A stretch of 64,000 bases of DNA from CAVDRM01 sp963626285 (GTDB lineage: Bacteria > Bacillota > Clostridia > Christensenellales > Aristaeellaceae). Position 1 is the first letter of the stretch. Each line of letters starts with the position of its first letter. The stretch is taken from NCBI GenBank assembly GCA_963626285.1, contig CAVFWQ010000001.1, positions 1 to 64,000 on the forward strand, read 5' to 3'. Shown here piece after piece: positions 23,982-32,467 of this stretch. The translations under genes were made by a program, and so were the position numbers. The notes beneath the pieces are model-generated. The model ran no database searches. It had not been told where the DNA came from and saw only the letters and a program-made list of their open reading frames with translations.

Positions 23982-25928
23982 CTCGGCCTTGAACAGCGTC
24001 TCGTAATGAACGATATTCGCGTACATATACAGGTCGGCCCACACCAAATCGTCGGGATAATTCTTCAGGTCGGAGGTGACCAGATTGTAGTTGCCCGCGC
24101 TCTGCAGGTAGGCGATGGTCCACAGGTTCGCCTTGTGGATTTCGTAAATCTCCAGGTTGTAGGCTTCCCTTTCTTCGGTGTCGGGGGTCGCCGCCCACTT
24201 TTCATAGATTTCAATCAGCTTCGCCATATCGCCGGTGGGCTCAACGCCGCTTGCGCCCTTGGTGCCGTACCATGTGCCGAAGTCGCCGTACCACTCGGCG
24301 GACTGAATAATCGGAACGAAGGGAGCGACGCGGTCAGCCATGGATACGCCGCCAATGCTGGTATGGGGCTGAATGACGGCAGTCCAGTCGTTGTTATCGA
24401 TTTCCATGTCGAACGTGGCCATTTCGTATTCCTTCCAGGCAGTCTTGATACCGACGGCATTGTAATACTGCTCCAGAATCGGATACTGGTTCACGGCGCC
24501 GGAATCCAGATAGCCGTAGAAGGTCAGCAGGAAGTCGGAGCCGTCGGCAAAGTCATAGAAGCCGTCGCTGCCCATGACCAGGCCGCACTCCTCCAGCAGG
24601 CTCTTGGCCGTCTGGACATCATACTCGGTCCACTTGTTAATCCACTCTTCGTCATAGCCGAAGTTGCCGACCTGGGGAGCGGACTGACCGGGCTCGAGGA
24701 AGCCGTCAAAGAGCAAGTCAGACAGCTCGGTGCGGTTAACGGCGATGGAAATGGCGTGACGGAAATTGATGTTGTTGAACAGCTGCGCGTAGTTGCTGTC
24801 CTTGTGGGTATAGTTGAAGGTGACATTCACGGTGCCCCAGTCCGTGCTGGAGAAGGTGCGCAGAACGGCGGCATCGCCCATATCAGACAGGATGGAAGCG
24901 ATGTCAGCCATGTTGACATTCAGAATATCGACCTCCTTGGAGCGGAACAGAAGCTGATCCTGACCGGCCTCAGAAGTCTTGGTGTATACGATGCCGTCGC
25001 AGTACGGAAGCTGCTGACCGGCCGCGTCCACCTTCCAGTAGTAAATGTTGCGGTCGAGGTGGCAGACGGAACTGCTGTTGGTCTCTCCCGCTCTCAGGAC
25101 GAAGGAGTTGACCGTGGGAAGGCCACCGATGTTCCAGCAGTTATAGGAAACAGCCTTGCCAAGATCCTTGATGGTCGCCTTGTCGACGCCCTTGGCCAGC
25201 GCGTTTGCAAGCGCCTGCTCGTCGGTCAGACCGGTATCAGACCAGTATTCGTTCTCCACATAGATGGAGGAGGGAATCAAGTCGGACATCCAGTGAGAGG
25301 GAGCCCAGCACCACTTGAAGTCGCCGTTTTCGATGAAGTCGGCGGGATACTTGGCGGTATCAAACGTCCAGGTGACGGTGTAGTCATCGACCTTGGTCAG
25401 CTTGGCGTAGTTTTCGGTTTCCTTATCAATCAGAGCAGACCAGCTCTTTTTGGTGTCGAAATTGGAAAGATGGCACATATAGTACCAGAAGGTGATGTCA
25501 TCGGCGTTGAAATCGTCGCCGTCGGACCACTTCATGCCTTCGCGCAGATAGAAGGTCCAGACGGTGTAGTCTTCGTTATGCTCATAGTTCTGGATAACGT
25601 TGGGATAATAGGAGCCGTCCGTATCGCGGCGGATGATGGTCTCCAGCGTGGGTCTAGATAAATCCCAGGAGCCGCCGCCGCCGACCAGATTGATCGTGCC
25701 GCCGTACGTGCCGACTGCAAGCTCGCCGCCGGTGGCGTCAAGCTTTGAGACGAAAATATCTTCCGCAGCGGGCAGACGTTCCTCTACCTTGCCGTAGGTG
25801 CCCAGCGCCGTGATGGCGGGCGCCTCGGAGTAGGCTGCGGGGGCTTCGGCTGCTAAAGCCGTCGGGACAAAGGCCGCGGCAGTCAGAACCATTGTCAGAG
25901 CCAGAAGCAGAGCTGTTAGCTTCTTCAT
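23979..25928 (-). CDS. Extracellular solute-binding protein, family 5 (SBP_bac_5)
   Basis: A 649-aa binding protein for the adjacent ABC importer. The first 27 residues are a standard signal peptide, with probable cleavage at ALA-AE. There is no lipobox Cys, which is unusual for a Gram-positive binding protein. The body has the family-5 features: WTFYLREGMKWSDGDDFNADDI near residue 130 and NNINFRHAISIAVNRTELSDLLF near 385. The start ATG 25928 is behind GGGAGGAACGC. It is the first gene of the catabolic operon, with a promoter at 25993-26020 and direct repeats behind it. Family-5 proteins also bind oligosaccharides, which suits this locus. Confidence 0.92.
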   Translation of the reverse strand: MKKLTALLLALTMVLTAAAFVPTALAAEAPAAYSEAPAITALGTYGKVEERLPAAEDIFVSKLDATGGELAVGTYGGTINLVGGGGSWDLSRPTLETIIRRDTDGSYYPNVIQNYEHNEDYTVWTFYLREGMKWSDGDDFNADDITFWYYMCHLSNFDTKKSWSALIDKETENYAKLTKVDDYTVTWTFDTAKYPADFIENGDFKWCWAPSHWMSDLIPSSIYVENEYWSDTGLTDEQALANALAKGVDKATIKDLGKAVSYNCWNIGGLPTVNSFVLRAGETNSSSVCHLDRNIYYWKVDAAGQQLPYCDGIVYTKTSEAGQDQLLFRSKEVDILNVNMADIASILSDMGDAAVLRTFSSTDWGTVNVTFNYTHKDSNYAQLFNNINFRHAISIAVNRTELSDLLFDGFLEPGQSAPQVGNFGYDEEWINKWTEYDVQTAKSLLEECGLVMGSDGFYDFADGSDFLLTFYGYLDSGAVNQYPILEQYYNAVGIKTAWKEYEMATFDMEIDNNDWTAVIQPHTSIGGVSMADRVAPFVPIIQSAEWYGDFGTWYGTKGASGVEPTGDMAKLIEIYEKWAATPDTEEREAYNLEIYEIHKANLWTIAYLQSAGNYNLVTSDLKNYPDDLVWADLYMYANIVHYETLFKAE

Positions 25929-25962
25929 GTTTGCGTTCCTCCCAAATTATGTTTTTACGTTC

Positions 25963-25978
25963 AAGAATACGCATTCTT
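25963..25978. promoter_or_regulatory. Short palindrome in the leader of the binding-protein gene
   Basis: AAGAAT (25963-25968) and ATTCTT (25973-25978) with a 4-base centre. It lies between the start of transcription and the ribosome site and may be an operator half or a hairpin. Confidence 0.35.
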
Positions 25979-25992
25979 AAACTCTGATTATT

Positions 25993-26020
25993 ATTATACA
26001 GATTTCACAGAAAAAGTCTA
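25993..26020 (-). promoter_or_regulatory. Sigma-A type promoter of the importer/catabolic operon
   Basis: On the minus strand the -10 box is a perfect TATAAT (25993-25998) and the -35 box is TAGACT (26015-26020), with 16 bp between. The poor -35 agrees with a promoter that needs an activator. Confidence 0.6.
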
Positions 26021-26021
26021 C

Positions 26022-26072
26022 GCATATTATGTCTTTTTTTGAAAAACTTTATTGCATTTTATGCTTTTTTGA
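26022..26072. promoter_or_regulatory. Direct repeats upstream of the importer promoter, candidate AraC-type operator
   Basis: GCATATTATG followed by CTTTTTTTGA (26022-26042) is repeated as GCATTTTATG followed by CTTTTTTGA (26054-26072), about 32 bp or three helical turns apart. The repeats end directly at the -35 box. Direct repeats next to -35 are the usual target of AraC-family activators, and such a gene lies divergently at 26305. Confidence 0.5.
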
Positions 26073-26168
26073 GCCTGTGTATTCTCCTTTTTCCGCCGTC
26101 GCGCCTGTCCGTACGCCTTTTTTCGCAAGCAGCGCATGGCTTGTCTGTCCGTGAAATGATTCTCTCAG

Positions 26169-26204
26169 CACAATATTGATGAAATCAAAATTGTGTGCTA
26201 CACT
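26169..26204 (+). promoter_or_regulatory. Promoter of the AraC gene overlaid by a 27-bp dyad
   Basis: TTGATG (26176-26181) and TACACT (26199-26204) with 17-bp spacing form a fair promoter reading into the regulator. A dyad with 11 of 12 matching positions (CACAATATTGAT and ATCAAAATTGTG around GAA, 26169-26195) covers the -35 and spacer, a typical place for a repressor. Confidence 0.5.
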
Positions 26205-26304
26205 TATGATGCAATACATTTGAGGATGTCATCCATGCATCGCTTTCATTTGCGGAAGACCGCGGTGTCGGCGATGAACAAAACAACGCAGGGAGAGACG
26301 GCCT

Positions 26305-27210
26305 ATGTTTCTGAATAACTTGCTGTACTATGAAGATAAATATGCCATTCGCGTGAATGAAGAAAACGACGGCCTCTTCTATTATTTCGACTATGACGTC
26401 CGCAGCGCGGCCATCAACATGGAGTTCCAGCATTTTCATTCCTTTTATGAGCTGTGTATTCCGCTCTATCCGAACGTAGTGCATTTTATCGAGGGCATTC
26501 CCTATGAGATCCAGGCCTTTGATATTGTCGGGATCTCTCCGGCCAAGCTGCACAAAACGCAGTATCCGAACGGCAGGCCCTGCAAGCGGCTCATCATTCA
26601 GTTTAATATCCCTTCTCATGTGTCGGGTCTGTCAAACGAATACGAACAGCTGCTGGGGATCTTTGACCGGAAGGTGCCCATATTCCGTTTTGATTCGGAA
26701 TTGCAGCGGCGGCTCTACGGAAAAATCAACGACATCTATTTTCTCTCCTCAAAGGCGGACCCGATGCGCAATTTAATCATTCACCAGAAATTTATCGAAT
26801 TTCTGATTCTGCTGTTTCTGAACAAGGACAGCAATATCTACAAAAAAGAAACCATCCTGTCTGAGCTGGAGCAGAAGATATACACGGTCGCGGGCTGCAT
26901 TCACGCGCATTACCCCGAAAATTTAAGTCTGGAAAAGCTGGCGGAGCTGCACAATATCAGCTCCAGCTATCTGTCGCACCGCTTCAAGGACGTCACCGGC
27001 TTTTCCGTCACGGATTATATTCAGATGACCAGAGTCCGCAACGTTCAGGCCATCCTGATCAACACGGACATTCCCATCACCGAAATCCCCTCCCTGTGCG
27101 GCTTTAACAGCTTCTCCCAGTTCAATCGGGTGTTCAGAAAGTACATCGGCATTTCTCCCTCGCTGTACAGAAAGGAAAAACGAATACAGCATTCGGAATC
27201 CGCAACATAA
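26305..27210 (+). CDS. AraC family transcriptional regulator, probable regulator of the importer/catabolic operon
   Basis: A 301-aa protein. The N-terminal ~170 residues form a cupin-like sensor (FQHFHSFYELCIPLYP with His and Glu; IPYEIQAFDIVGISPAKLHKTQYP). The C-terminal ~100 residues hold two helix-turn-helix units (LSLEKLAELHNISSSYLSHRFK and ITEIPSLCGFNSFSQFNRVFRK) ending in GISPSLYRKEK. It is transcribed away from the importer operon, and the shared 376-bp region has repeats fitting an AraC site. Sensing of a sugar-like ligand is inferred from the family. The leader between promoter and start is about 95 nt. Confidence 0.9.
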   Translation: MFLNNLLYYEDKYAIRVNEENDGLFYYFDYDVRSAAINMEFQHFHSFYELCIPLYPNVVHFIEGIPYEIQAFDIVGISPAKLHKTQYPNGRPCKRLIIQFNIPSHVSGLSNEYEQLLGIFDRKVPIFRFDSELQRRLYGKINDIYFLSSKADPMRNLIIHQKFIEFLILLFLNKDSNIYKKETILSELEQKIYTVAGCIHAHYPENLSLEKLAELHNISSSYLSHRFKDVTGFSVTDYIQMTRVRNVQAILINTDIPITEIPSLCGFNSFSQFNRVFRKYIGISPSLYRKEKRIQHSESAT

Positions 27211-27211
27211 A

Positions 27212-27240
27212 ACGGCGCCGCATGCACGCGGAAACGCCGT
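27212..27240 (+). terminator. Weak hairpin after the AraC gene
   Basis: ACGGCG (27212-27217) pairs with CGCCGT (27235-27240), with additional CCGC/GCGG inside, directly after the stop codon. There is no T-run on the plus strand. Confidence 0.35.
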
Positions 27241-27317
27241 ATGATCGCAAAAATCCCGATTCTCATCATTTCTTAATTCCGCCGCTTGCGGACGCATCGG
27301 CGCGCCCGATAAAACAA

Positions 27318-27346
27318 TGGACAAAACAGCGAAATTATGCTATGAT
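27318..27346 (+). promoter_or_regulatory. Promoter of the radical SAM-mutSL operon
   Basis: TGGACA (27318-27323) and TATGAT (27341-27346) with 17-bp spacing, 40 bp in front of the first gene of the plus-strand operon. Confidence 0.65.
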
Positions 27347-27386
27347 TCAGTTTGGTTTTTTATGACGCAACAGGAGGTATCTTCCT

Positions 27387-29237
27387 TTGAACAAGGCGCA
27401 AAACGCTCTGCTGGAAAGGCTGCTGGAGACGGTGGAAAAGCCGGCGCGGTACATCGGCGGAGAAATGAACACGGCCGTGAAAGCGTGGGAGCAGGCGGAC
27501 ATCCGCTTTGCCTTCTGCTTTCCCGATACATACGAAATCGGCATGTCGCACTTGGGTATCAAAATCCTGTATGAAATCATCAACAATCTCCCCTACGCCC
27601 TGTGCGAAAGGGTCTATATGCCGTGGGTCGATATGGCCGATGCCCTGCGAAGGAACGAGCTGCCCCTGTTTTCCATCGAGTCCAGAACGCCCGTCCGCAG
27701 TTTTGATGTGGTCGGCTTTACCCTGCAATATGAAATGAGCTTCACCAACATCTTGGAAATGCTGGATCTATCCGGCATTCCCGTCTACGCCGAGGAGCGC
27801 GGCGAGGATTTTCCCCTCGTCATCGCCGGCGGCCCCTGCGCCTGCAATCCTGAGCCGTTGGCGCCCTTTATGGACGCCTTCCAAATCGGCGACGGCGAGG
27901 AAATGATGGTGGATTTTCTGGACACCCTGCGCGCCTGCAAAGCGGAAGGGCTTTCCAAGCGCGAGACCCTGCGCCGCTTAGCCGCCATTGACGGCGTGTA
28001 TGTCCCCTGCTTCTACCGGACGGACTACAACGAGGACGGCACGATCAGGGCGTTTTACCCGACCGAAGAGGGCATCAAGCCGACCGTGCGGCGGCGCTTC
28101 CTCAAAGATTTTTCCGATGCCGCCGCGCCGACCGCCATCCCCGTCCCCTATACGGACATCGTGCACGACCGCATCGTGCTGGAAATCATGCGCGGCTGCA
28201 CCCGCGGCTGCCGCTTCTGTCAGGCGGGCATGGTATACCGCCCCGTGCGGGAGCGCTCGATGAAACGTGTCTTGGAACTGGCGGATAAGCTGGAGGCGGC
28301 GACCGGCTATGAGGAAATGTCCCTTTCCTCCCTCTCCAGCGGCGACTATTCCTGCCTGCCGGAGCTGATTACCGCGCTGATGGAGCGCTATAAGGAAAAG
28401 CGCGTCAGCATCTCCCTGCCCTCCATGCGCATCGACAACATCGTCAAGCAGTCGCTGGAGGAGACCACAAAGGTTAAAAAGAGCGGGCTGACGCTCGCGC
28501 CCGAAGCGGGGACGCAAAGGCTGCGCGACGTCATCAACAAGGGCGTGACCGAGGAGGATCTAATCCGCGCCGTCACGGATGCCTTTGAATGCGGCTGGAG
28601 CAGCGTGAAGCTGTATTTCATGACGGGGCTTCCGACGGAGACGGACGAGGATCTGCGCGGCATTGCCGACCTTGCCCGCAAGGTGATCGCCTGCTATTTC
28701 GGCCTGCCCAAGGACAAGCGGACGCGGGGGCTGCGCGTCACCTGCAGCGCCTCCGTGTTTGTCCCCAAGCCCTTTACGCCCTTTCAATGGGTCGGTCAGG
28801 ACGAAATCCCCGTTGTGATTGAAAAGCAGAAGGCGCTGCGCGAATATCTGAACATCCGCGGCGTGACCTTTAACTGGCATGAGCCGGAGCTTTCCATGCT
28901 GGAGGCGTGCCTTGCCCGCGGCGACCGCCGCATGGCCAAGGTCATCTTCACGGCGTGGAAAAGCGGCTGCCGTCTGGACGGCTGGAACGAGCATTTCAAA
29001 TTTGACGCCTGGCTGGACGCCTTTAAAGCATGCGGCTTGGACACGCATTTTTACGCCAACCGCGTGCGCGGCTATGACGAAATCCTCCCGTGGGACTTTG
29101 TGGACATGGGCGTCACCAAGGCGTTCCTCAGGCGCGAGGCGGAAAAGGCGGAGCGCGGCGAAACGACCCGCGACTGCCGTCACGGCTGCAACGGCTGCGG
29201 CATTCAGAAGTTAGAAGGGGTGTGTACCTACGCATGA
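27387..29237 (+). CDS. TIGR03960 family B12-binding-domain radical SAM protein
   Basis: A 616-aa radical SAM enzyme of unknown reaction that is widespread in Firmicutes. The start is TTG 27387 with AGGAGG in front. The N-terminal ~200 residues resemble a cobalamin-binding Rossmann domain without the classic DxHxxG motif. The 4Fe-4S site is CTRGCRFC (Cys271, 275, 278) in the core domain, followed by MSLSSLSSGDYS and LTLAPEAGTQRLR. The tail is Cys-rich (CRHGCNGCG) and may hold a second cluster. Its stop overlaps the DUF2344 start as ATGA. In many genomes this pair precedes RNase G, as here, which hints at RNA or ribosome work. Confidence 0.9.
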   Translation: MNKAQNALLERLLETVEKPARYIGGEMNTAVKAWEQADIRFAFCFPDTYEIGMSHLGIKILYEIINNLPYALCERVYMPWVDMADALRRNELPLFSIESRTPVRSFDVVGFTLQYEMSFTNILEMLDLSGIPVYAEERGEDFPLVIAGGPCACNPEPLAPFMDAFQIGDGEEMMVDFLDTLRACKAEGLSKRETLRRLAAIDGVYVPCFYRTDYNEDGTIRAFYPTEEGIKPTVRRRFLKDFSDAAAPTAIPVPYTDIVHDRIVLEIMRGCTRGCRFCQAGMVYRPVRERSMKRVLELADKLEAATGYEEMSLSSLSSGDYSCLPELITALMERYKEKRVSISLPSMRIDNIVKQSLEETTKVKKSGLTLAPEAGTQRLRDVINKGVTEEDLIRAVTDAFECGWSSVKLYFMTGLPTETDEDLRGIADLARKVIACYFGLPKDKRTRGLRVTCSASVFVPKPFTPFQWVGQDEIPVVIEKQKALREYLNIRGVTFNWHEPELSMLEACLARGDRRMAKVIFTAWKSGCRLDGWNEHFKFDAWLDAFKACGLDTHFYANRVRGYDEILPWDFVDMGVTKAFLRREAEKAERGETTRDCRHGCNGCGIQKLEGVCTYA

Positions 29238-29893
29238 AGATGCTGGTTGTTTTTGAAAAGGGCGACCGGCTGCGGCATATCGGGCACTTGGATCTGCTGC
29301 GCACCATGCAGCGCGCCCTGCGGCGGAGCGACCTGCCGCTTCAGTATTCACAGGGCTTTAACCCGCATATTCTGCTGAATTTCGCCGCTCCCCTGTCCGT
29401 CGGCATGCCGGGCAGCCGAGAGATTATGGAGGTGCCCGTCAGCAGGGACATTGCCGCCTCGCAATTCGTCGAGCAGCTCAAAAAGGCGCTCCCGCCCGAC
29501 TTGAAATGCCTTTCCGCACGGGCTGTGGACGACCGTCATCCCGCGCCGATGGCGCTGCTCAGGGCGGCCATCTATGAAATCACCTTGGAAAACGGCGAAG
29601 CGCTGCTGAATGCCGTCCCCCGTTATTTGGCGCAGAAGGAGATCCCCGCCGTCCGCAAGACCAAGACGGGCGAAAAGCCCTGCGACCTGCGGCCGATGAT
29701 TCATGAATTAAAGGCCGAGGACGGCGGGCTCATGGCGATGCTTTCCCTGTGCGAGGCCGCCACCTGCAAGCCCGACCTGCTCCTGACCTCTCTTTCCGCC
29801 TTTGCGGGGGTCGAAAAGCCGCGGGCGTACATCGTCCGCCGCCAGCTTCTGGGCGAATGGAACGGCATGCTCGTGCCGCTGGAGAATCTTTGA
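29234..29893 (+). CDS. TIGR03936/DUF2344 family radical SAM-associated protein
   Basis: A 219-aa partner of the preceding enzyme; in some bacteria the two are fused. RLRHIGHLDLLRTMQRALRRSDLP and YSQGFNPH are the conserved N-terminal blocks of this family. The ATG at 29234 overlaps the upstream stop; a longer in-frame extension lies inside the previous gene and is not used. No catalytic role is known. It ends one base before the RNase G start. Confidence 0.88.
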   Translation: MKMLVVFEKGDRLRHIGHLDLLRTMQRALRRSDLPLQYSQGFNPHILLNFAAPLSVGMPGSREIMEVPVSRDIAASQFVEQLKKALPPDLKCLSARAVDDRHPAPMALLRAAIYEITLENGEALLNAVPRYLAQKEIPAVRKTKTGEKPCDLRPMIHELKAEDGGLMAMLSLCEAATCKPDLLLTSLSAFAGVEKPRAYIVRRQLLGEWNGMLVPLENL

Positions 29894-29894
29894 T

Positions 29895-31058
29895 ATGCGC
29901 CTGCTTCTCATTCAAAAAACGGGAGTGCTGACCGAGGCGGCGCTGCTGGAAGACAGAAAGCCGGTCGACTGCCGAAAGGAAGTAGAGGGCGGCATCGCGG
30001 CGGAGCAGCTTTATGCGGGCGTTGTCGAGCGCGTCGTCTCCGGCATGAACGCGGCCTTTGTGCGCCTGACGAACCAAGAAAACGGCTTTCTGCCGCTCAA
30101 TGAAGCGAAAAAAAAGCCGAAGGCCGGCGACATCGTGCTGGTGCAGGTCAAAAAACCGCCCGTCCAGCAAAAGGCCGCCTACCTCACGCAGGACATTTCT
30201 CTGGCCGCCGATACGGTGATTTTGCTGCCCGCCTCCTCTTTCTGCTCCGTCTCCCGAAAGGTGGAGGATGCCGAAGAACGGGCTGCGCTCTTGTACAAAG
30301 CGAAAGCGCTTGCCCCAAGCGGCATGGGGCTCGTCATGCGCAGCGCGGCGCTCAACGCTTCCGAGGAAGCGCTTCAGGCGGCCGTTCAGACGTTGGTGAC
30401 GCGCTGGCAGAGGATACGGGACATTCTCCCCGCCCTGCGCCCGCCCTGCCTCATTCCGCAGGAAATGAGCCTTGCGGAGCGTTTTCTGCGGGACTGCGAA
30501 GCGGCGGGCGAAACGATCGACGGTGTTGTTGTCAATGACGAAGCCCTATGCCCCGCACGCCTGCGGGCGGTGTCCCGCGTTGCCGAGCATCCCTTTGATT
30601 TATACGGCGTCCGCGAGCAGCTCCGTAAGGCGCTGTCCCGTCGCGTGTGGCTCAAATCCGGCGGCTTTCTGGTCATTGACCCCTGCGAGGCGCTGACCGT
30701 GATTGACGTCAACAGCGGCAAATTCACGGGCGGCAAGTCCGGCAGCGAGGAGACCTTTTTCAGGATCAATCTGGAGGCCGTTTCCGAAATCGCGCGGCTG
30801 ATGCGCCTGCGCGGCATGGGCGGCATCGTGCTGGCGGACTTTATCGACATGGCGTCCGAGGCGCATCGTGAAGCGCTGCTTTCCGCCATGCGGAACGCAT
30901 TAAAGCACGACCCCGTCAAATGCGTGGTGCACGGCTTCACATCCCTTGGGCTGCTGGAAATGACCCGCAAAAAAACGAGCGAGGCTCTGCAAGCCGAGCA
31001 TTCCATGCTCTGCCCGCTTTGCGGCGGAACGGGCATCAGGCAAGAGGAAACAGAATGA
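29895..31058 (+). CDS. rng: Ribonuclease E/G family protein
   Basis: A 387-aa endoribonuclease that cuts single-stranded RNA (5S/16S rRNA ends or mRNA). It is shorter than E. coli RNase G (~490 aa) but keeps the core: an S1-like RNA-binding part (GVVERVVSGMNAAFVRL, GFLPLNEA) and the DNase I-like site with DVNSGKFTG and VLADFIDM, which hold the two Mg-binding Asp residues. CPLCGG at the C-terminus is the Zn-link dimer motif. It starts one base after the previous stop and overlaps miaB by ATGA. The usual next genes rplU/rpmA are absent. Confidence 0.88.
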   Translation: MRLLLIQKTGVLTEAALLEDRKPVDCRKEVEGGIAAEQLYAGVVERVVSGMNAAFVRLTNQENGFLPLNEAKKKPKAGDIVLVQVKKPPVQQKAAYLTQDISLAADTVILLPASSFCSVSRKVEDAEERAALLYKAKALAPSGMGLVMRSAALNASEEALQAAVQTLVTRWQRIRDILPALRPPCLIPQEMSLAERFLRDCEAAGETIDGVVVNDEALCPARLRAVSRVAEHPFDLYGVREQLRKALSRRVWLKSGGFLVIDPCEALTVIDVNSGKFTGGKSGSEETFFRINLEAVSEIARLMRLRGMGGIVLADFIDMASEAHREALLSAMRNALKHDPVKCVVHGFTSLGLLEMTRKKTSEALQAEHSMLCPLCGGTGIRQEETE

Positions 31059-32461
31059 ACGAAGAAATCCGAAAAATCCCGGAAGCGGAGCTGGCGCTGC
31101 AGCGCGAATATATGCGCCGCTTTGCGGCGCTTTCCGAGCGCCCGCGCACCTACCACATCGTCACCTACGGCTGCCAGATGAACGCGCACGATTCCGAAAA
31201 GCTGGCGGGCATTTTGGAGGAAATGGGGATGACCGCCGCCACGGAGCGCGAGGAGGCGGACTTTGTCCTGCACAACACCTGCTGCATCCGCGACAATGCG
31301 GAGCGCAAGGCGCTGGGCAATGTGACATGGCTCAAGGAAATCAAAAAAAAGCGCCCCGAAATGCTCATCGGCGTGTGCGGCTGCATGGTGCAGGAGGAGG
31401 GGATGGCGGAAAAGCTGCTGCGCCTGTATCCCTTTGTGGACGTCGCCTTCGGCACGGGCAATATTCACCGCCTGCCGGAGCTGCTGCTTCGCGCCGTGGA
31501 GACCTCCCGCCGCGTGGTGGCCGTGCCCAAAGAGCAAAGCACTCTGATCGAAGGGCTGCCCGTCCGCCGCGAAAGCGATATTCAGGCGTATGTCACCGTG
31601 ATGTACGGCTGCAATAATTTCTGCTCCTACTGCATCGTGCCGTATGTGCGCGGGCGGGAGCGCTCCAGAAGCGCGGCGGACATCCTGCGCGATATCGACG
31701 GGCTGGTGAAGGACGGCGTGAAGGAAATCATGCTGCTGGGGCAGAACGTCAATTCCTACGGGAACGACTTGGAGGGCGGGCTTTCGTTTGCCGAACTCCT
31801 CCATGAAATCGAAAAGACGGGCATTCCGCGCATCCGCTTCATGACCTCCCATCCCAAAGATTTGTCCGATGCGCTGATTGAAGAAATCGCGCGGAACAAG
31901 GCCGTGCTGCGGCACTTTCATCTGCCCGTGCAGTCCGGCAGCAATGCCGTTTTGCAGGCCATGAACCGCCGCTATACGCGGGAAAAATACCTTGACCGCA
32001 TTCATGCGCTGCGCAGCGCCGTGCCGGACATCGGCATCACGACCGATTTGATCGTCGGCTTTCCCGGCGAAACGGACGGGGACTTTGAGGATACTTTGGC
32101 GCTGGTGGACGAGGTGTCTTACGACAGCGCGTTCACCTTCATTTACAGCCCGCGCATCGGCACGGCGGCGGCGAAAATGCCCGATCAGATCCCCGCCGAT
32201 GTGTCCGCCGGGCGCATTGAGCGGCTGATTGCCCTGCAGGAAAAAAAGACCGCGGACGTATTTGCCGCCATGCTGGGAAAGACCGAGCAGGTTCTGGTCA
32301 CCGGCGCCTCCAAGCGCGACGCCGCCATGCTGACCGGCAAGGGCGGACGGAACATCAGCATCAATTTTTACGGAAACGAAAGCGACGTAGGGCAGATTGT
32401 GCCCGTTGTCATCACCTCCGCCGGCAAAACGACGCTGCGCGGCAGAAAAGAAGGAGAATGA
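31055..32461 (+). CDS. miaB: tRNA-2-methylthio-N6-dimethylallyladenosine synthase
   Basis: A 468-aa methylthiotransferase that adds the methylthio group to i6A37 of tRNA. The N-terminal domain has three cluster Cys (TYGCQMN, NTCC, VCGCM). The radical SAM site is CNNFCSYC. The C-terminal TRAM domain is present, with the KGGRNISINFYG stretch near the end. It starts with ATG 31055 overlapping rng. Together with miaA of the same operon it provides the full ms2i6A37 pathway. Confidence 0.95.
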   Translation: MNEEIRKIPEAELALQREYMRRFAALSERPRTYHIVTYGCQMNAHDSEKLAGILEEMGMTAATEREEADFVLHNTCCIRDNAERKALGNVTWLKEIKKKRPEMLIGVCGCMVQEEGMAEKLLRLYPFVDVAFGTGNIHRLPELLLRAVETSRRVVAVPKEQSTLIEGLPVRRESDIQAYVTVMYGCNNFCSYCIVPYVRGRERSRSAADILRDIDGLVKDGVKEIMLLGQNVNSYGNDLEGGLSFAELLHEIEKTGIPRIRFMTSHPKDLSDALIEEIARNKAVLRHFHLPVQSGSNAVLQAMNRRYTREKYLDRIHALRSAVPDIGITTDLIVGFPGETDGDFEDTLALVDEVSYDSAFTFIYSPRIGTAAAKMPDQIPADVSAGRIERLIALQEKKTADVFAAMLGKTEQVLVTGASKRDAAMLTGKGGRNISINFYGNESDVGQIVPVVITSAGKTTLRGRKEGE

Positions 32462-32467
32462 CCCGAT

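Noticed and set aside
24006..25661. A 551-codon open frame on the plus strand opposite the first binding protein
   Set aside because: The binding protein has a signal peptide and family motifs; the opposite frame is Gly/Val/Asp-rich mirror sequence.
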